Origin: Flavobacterium sp. UBA807
GTDB lineage: Bacteria; Bacteroidota; Bacteroidia; Flavobacteriales; Flavobacteriaceae
Assembly: GCA_002296885.1 (NCBI GenBank)
Contig: DBIH01000094.1
Coordinates: 1 to 19,144, forward strand
Length of the DNA: 19,144 nucleotides
Direction of reading: 5' to 3'
Of this stretch, positions 16,523 to 19,144 are shown in pieces. The translations under genes were made by a program, and so were the position numbers. Under the pieces are notes generated by a model that was not told the origin of the DNA, ran no database searches, and was given only the letters and a program-made list of their open reading frames with translations. The stretch's first letter is position 1. The number at the start of each line of letters is the position of its first letter.

Positions 16523-19144
16523 CTATGTATTTCTAACTTTAACGTGATAGAATACGTTAGGTCTTGTTCCAACGCTTTCCAATAAGTGATACATTCTCTT
16601 ATCTTCAGCCAATTTTGAAACTTTGTCTGCTTTGTTATTTACATCTCCAAATACCATTGCTCCGCTTGAACATGCAGCCGAACATGCTGTTTGGAATTCA
16701 TCTACTTCTACTTCTCTTCCGTCTCGTTTTGCAGTTAAGATAGTCAATTGTGTTTTTTGGATACACATTGAACATTTCTCCATAACCCCACGTGAACGAA
16801 CGTTAACATCCGGATTAAGAACCATACGTCCTAAATCATTATTCATATGAAAATCAAACTCGTCATTGTTATTGTATAAGAACCAGTTGAAACGACGCAC
16901 TTTATAAGGACAGTTATTCGCACAATATCTTGTACCCACACATCTGTTGTAAGCCATCATGTTCTGACCCTGACGACCGTGAGAAGTTGCTGCCACTGGG
17001 CAAACCGTTTCACAAGGTGCGTGGTTACAGTGCTGACACATTACCGGTTGGAAAGCTACTTGTGGATTATCCGCAGGATGCTCCATTTCGCCAAATCCTC
17101 CTAATGAACCTTTCTTGCCGAAAAGTCCTTCGAAACCTTCTCTTTTCTCATTGTCTTCAGCAAAAGTTTCTTCTGATGAATAGTATCTATCAATACGCAA
17201 CCAATGCATATCACGGCTTCTTCTTACTTCTGATTTACCAACAACAGGAACATTGTTTTCAGCATGACATGCGATAACGCATGCTCCACAACCTGTACAA
17301 GCATTCAAATCAATTGAAAGGTTGAAATGATGTCCTACTGAACGGTCAAATGATTCCCATAAATCAACTTTTGTAGCTTCTACTTCTTTGTGGTCTAAAG
17401 ATACCATAGGAATTGAATTCCATTCTTCAGCATCTTTAGTGTTGAATATTTCAAGTGTAGTTTCTTTAATGATATCGCCTCTACCCATCAAGGTTTTTTG
17501 TCCCTGAACACAAGCAAACTCATGCTCTCCGCTTCCTTTTGCAATATCGGCAGACTGAACGTTGTCAAATCCTTTGTAGAATGCGTAGGCATTAAGACCT
17601 ACCTGCATTTCTTCTTTTAATCCTGCTTTTTTACCATAACCTAAAGCCATACCTAAAGTCCCTTTAGCCTGACCCGGCTGAACAATAACCGGAACGTTTT
17701 CCAGTTTTATTCCGTTTACGGTAAGTGTAGCATAACTTCCGTTAAGACCACCGTTAGCAACGATTCTGTTTTCTAATCCTAATTCTTTCGAATCAGCATC
17801 AGCCTTAGAAATAGTTACATAGTTATCCCATGAAACTCTTGTAATAGGGTCCGGGAACTCCTGCAACCATGGGTTGTTAGCTTGTTGTCCGTCACCTAAA
17901 CCTGTTTTAGTATATAATATTAATTCGAATCCTTTCGCAGGTGCAGATGCAGCTAAAGCAGCAGCAGCTGCAGCGGCGTTTACAGAACCCGCAGATGAAG
18001 CCGCAGGCGCACCTGCAACAACACCATCATGAACCGCTTGGTTCCATGATGCGCCATTTAGATAAGCCCCGGCATTTGCTTTTAAGTAATCATAATAAGC
18101 TGCACTGTTTCCATTCCATGATAATAATCCTTCCTGGAATTGTTTAGAGCTGAATAATGGACGTATTGTTGGCTGTGTTAAAGAATAAGTTCCTTTAGTC
18201 AACATCAAATCGCCCCAAGACTCTAAATAGTGAGGTGCCGGAATTGCAATATTAGTTATAGATGCTGTTTCATCTTCTCTCATAGAGAAAGAAGCAGATA
18301 ATTTTACTTTTTTCAATCCACTTACAAAAGCTTTAGAGTCGGCTAAAGTGTAAACCGGATTTACGCCGCTCATAATTAAGGTATGAACACTTCCTGCATT
18401 CATATCCGCAATTAACTGAGCAACTTTTTCGTTAGATCCTTTTCTGATCTGACGAGTTCCTGAAGTTGAGAAAGCTTCGCTATTTAATTTTTGGTTAATC
18501 GCCAAAACTAATAACTGTGCATTTTTATCCTGAATTCCTGAAACCAAAACACCTTTGCTTCCTGCCTGGCTAAGCTGTTGAGCAGCCTTTCCAACTTCAT
18601 CTGTTCCGGCAGCAGCGCCTCCAACAACTACATTGTATATTTTAACTAAAGCCTGCTTTTGTGCAGCAACAGTCATTGGCACACGTTTATCTGCAGCAGC
18701 ACCAGCCAAAGTCATATTCGCTTCAAACTGGAAGTGTTTTGACATTTTCCCAGCCTGAGGAACTCTGCCTTTTGCATACCCTGCATCAAAACCTCCACCT
18801 TGCCAGTCTCCTAAGAAATCAGCTCCAACAGAAACAATAACATTTGCTTTTGAGAAATCGTAATCTACCAAAGCTCTTTCTCCGTAAGCAGCTTCAAAAG
18901 CATCCAATGCTGCAGATTCAGAAACCGCATCATAAATAACGTGTTTAGCTGTTGGATTTTTAGCGATAAATTCAGCGATTAGTTTTTCAGTAGATGGACT
19001 TGCCAAAGTATTTGTCAATAAAACAACTTGTCCGCCTTTAGCTTTAGCATCTGCCAAGCTTGCTTTTATTTTTAAATCGGCTTCCTGCCAGCTTGCATCT
19101 TTTTGAGCAACTTTCGTTATTTTCAAACGAGTACTGTCATATAA
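16523..19144 (-). CDS. actB: Alternative complex III subunit ActB, molybdopterin-oxidoreductase-like Fe-S protein (5' end outside window)
   Basis: ActB is the periplasmic electron-transfer subunit of alternative complex III. The frame is open to the right edge, so its true start, usually with a Tat-type leader, lies outside; 873 codons plus stop are visible. Order: a domain related to molybdopterin oxidoreductases (in known ActB it lacks the Mo cofactor); an Ala/Ser-rich linker (17935-18025); a dinucleotide-binding-like domain beginning near FELILYTKTGLGDGQ; then a PsrB-like ferredoxin part. The cysteine motifs are CTGCGACVIACH (near 17265-17297), CQHCNHAPCETVCP (near 17000-17041), CVGTRYCANNCPY (near 16905-16945), and CSMC with CSAAC (16660-16780). 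These can hold four Fe-S clusters, as in characterised ActB. TTG at 19126 is internal: the in-frame codons before it (LYDSTR) continue the family sequence. Confidence 0.94.
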   Translation of the reverse strand, partial: LYDSTRLKITKVAQKDASWQEADLKIKASLADAKAKGGQVVLLTNTLASPSTEKLIAEFIAKNPTAKHVIYDAVSESAALDAFEAAYGERALVDYDFSKANVIVSVGADFLGDWQGGGFDAGYAKGRVPQAGKMSKHFQFEANMTLAGAAADKRVPMTVAAQKQALVKIYNVVVGGAAAGTDEVGKAAQQLSQAGSKGVLVSGIQDKNAQLLVLAINQKLNSEAFSTSGTRQIRKGSNEKVAQLIADMNAGSVHTLIMSGVNPVYTLADSKAFVSGLKKVKLSASFSMREDETASITNIAIPAPHYLESWGDLMLTKGTYSLTQPTIRPLFSSKQFQEGLLSWNGNSAAYYDYLKANAGAYLNGASWNQAVHDGVVAGAPAASSAGSVNAAAAAAALAASAPAKGFELILYTKTGLGDGQQANNPWLQEFPDPITRVSWDNYVTISKADADSKELGLENRIVANGGLNGSYATLTVNGIKLENVPVIVQPGQAKGTLGMALGYGKKAGLKEEMQVGLNAYAFYKGFDNVQSADIAKGSGEHEFACVQGQKTLMGRGDIIKETTLEIFNTKDAEEWNSIPMVSLDHKEVEATKVDLWESFDRSVGHHFNLSIDLNACTGCGACVIACHAENNVPVVGKSEVRRSRDMHWLRIDRYYSSEETFAEDNEKREGFEGLFGKKGSLGGFGEMEHPADNPQVAFQPVMCQHCNHAPCETVCPVAATSHGRQGQNMMAYNRCVGTRYCANNCPYKVRRFNWFLYNNNDEFDFHMNNDLGRMVLNPDVNVRSRGVMEKCSMCIQKTQLTILTAKRDGREVEVDEFQTACSAACSSGAMVFGDVNNKADKVSKLAEDKRMYHLLESVGTRPNVFYHVKVRNT

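Noticed and set aside
16930..17277. Plus-strand open frame of 115 codons inside actB
   Set aside because: It is fully antisense to the conserved Fe-S region of actB; open only because of codon use on the other strand.
19126..19144. actB starting at TTG 19126
   Set aside because: The frame stays open to the edge, and the preceding codons (LYDSTR) fit the continuing family sequence. The visible gene is a 5' partial.

Overview
The window looks like an AT-rich chromosomal segment of a Flavobacterium or close relative (Bacteroidota). The reasons are: a SprA-type type IX secretion/gliding protein; an alternative complex III operon running into cytochrome c oxidase genes; -7 boxes of the form TAnnTTTG; and A/T-rich leaders without clear Shine-Dalgarno sequences. 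All 13 genes lie on the minus strand, so transcription runs from high to low coordinates. I see no plus-strand gene, tRNA, rRNA, CRISPR array or insertion sequence.

Right-hand block (19144 down to 9382), respiration: actB (5' end cut off by the window edge), actC, actD, actE, actF, coxB, coxA. All seven genes are separated by only 7 to 34 bases and probably form one operon that ends in a strong intrinsic terminator at 9337..9363. Alternative complex III oxidises menaquinol and passes electrons to the aa3-type oxidase, so the operon encodes a quinol-to-oxygen electron path. The multiheme subunit gene actA would be expected just beyond the right edge.

Middle block (9304 down to 5895): ruvB (Holliday junction motor), a palindromic intergenic element of about 104 bases, a cytochrome P450, and queG (queuosine biosynthesis), whose start codon overlaps the P450 stop codon.

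Left block (5815 down to 1): maeB (malic enzyme with a phosphotransacetylase-like tail), ruvA, and the first 949 codons of sprA. sprA begins one codon after the ruvA stop, in the same frame, and apparently with a TTG start. ruvA and ruvB are therefore about 5 kb apart.

Intergenic space is scarce and no stretch over 300 bases lacks a gene. This is mostly a conserved core region. I found no convincing new multi-gene system. The points most worth a second look are the non-ATG sprA start, the predicted leaderless ruvB mRNA, the palindromic element after ruvB, the His/Ala/Glu-rich insert in ActF, and the CuA loop of CoxB.
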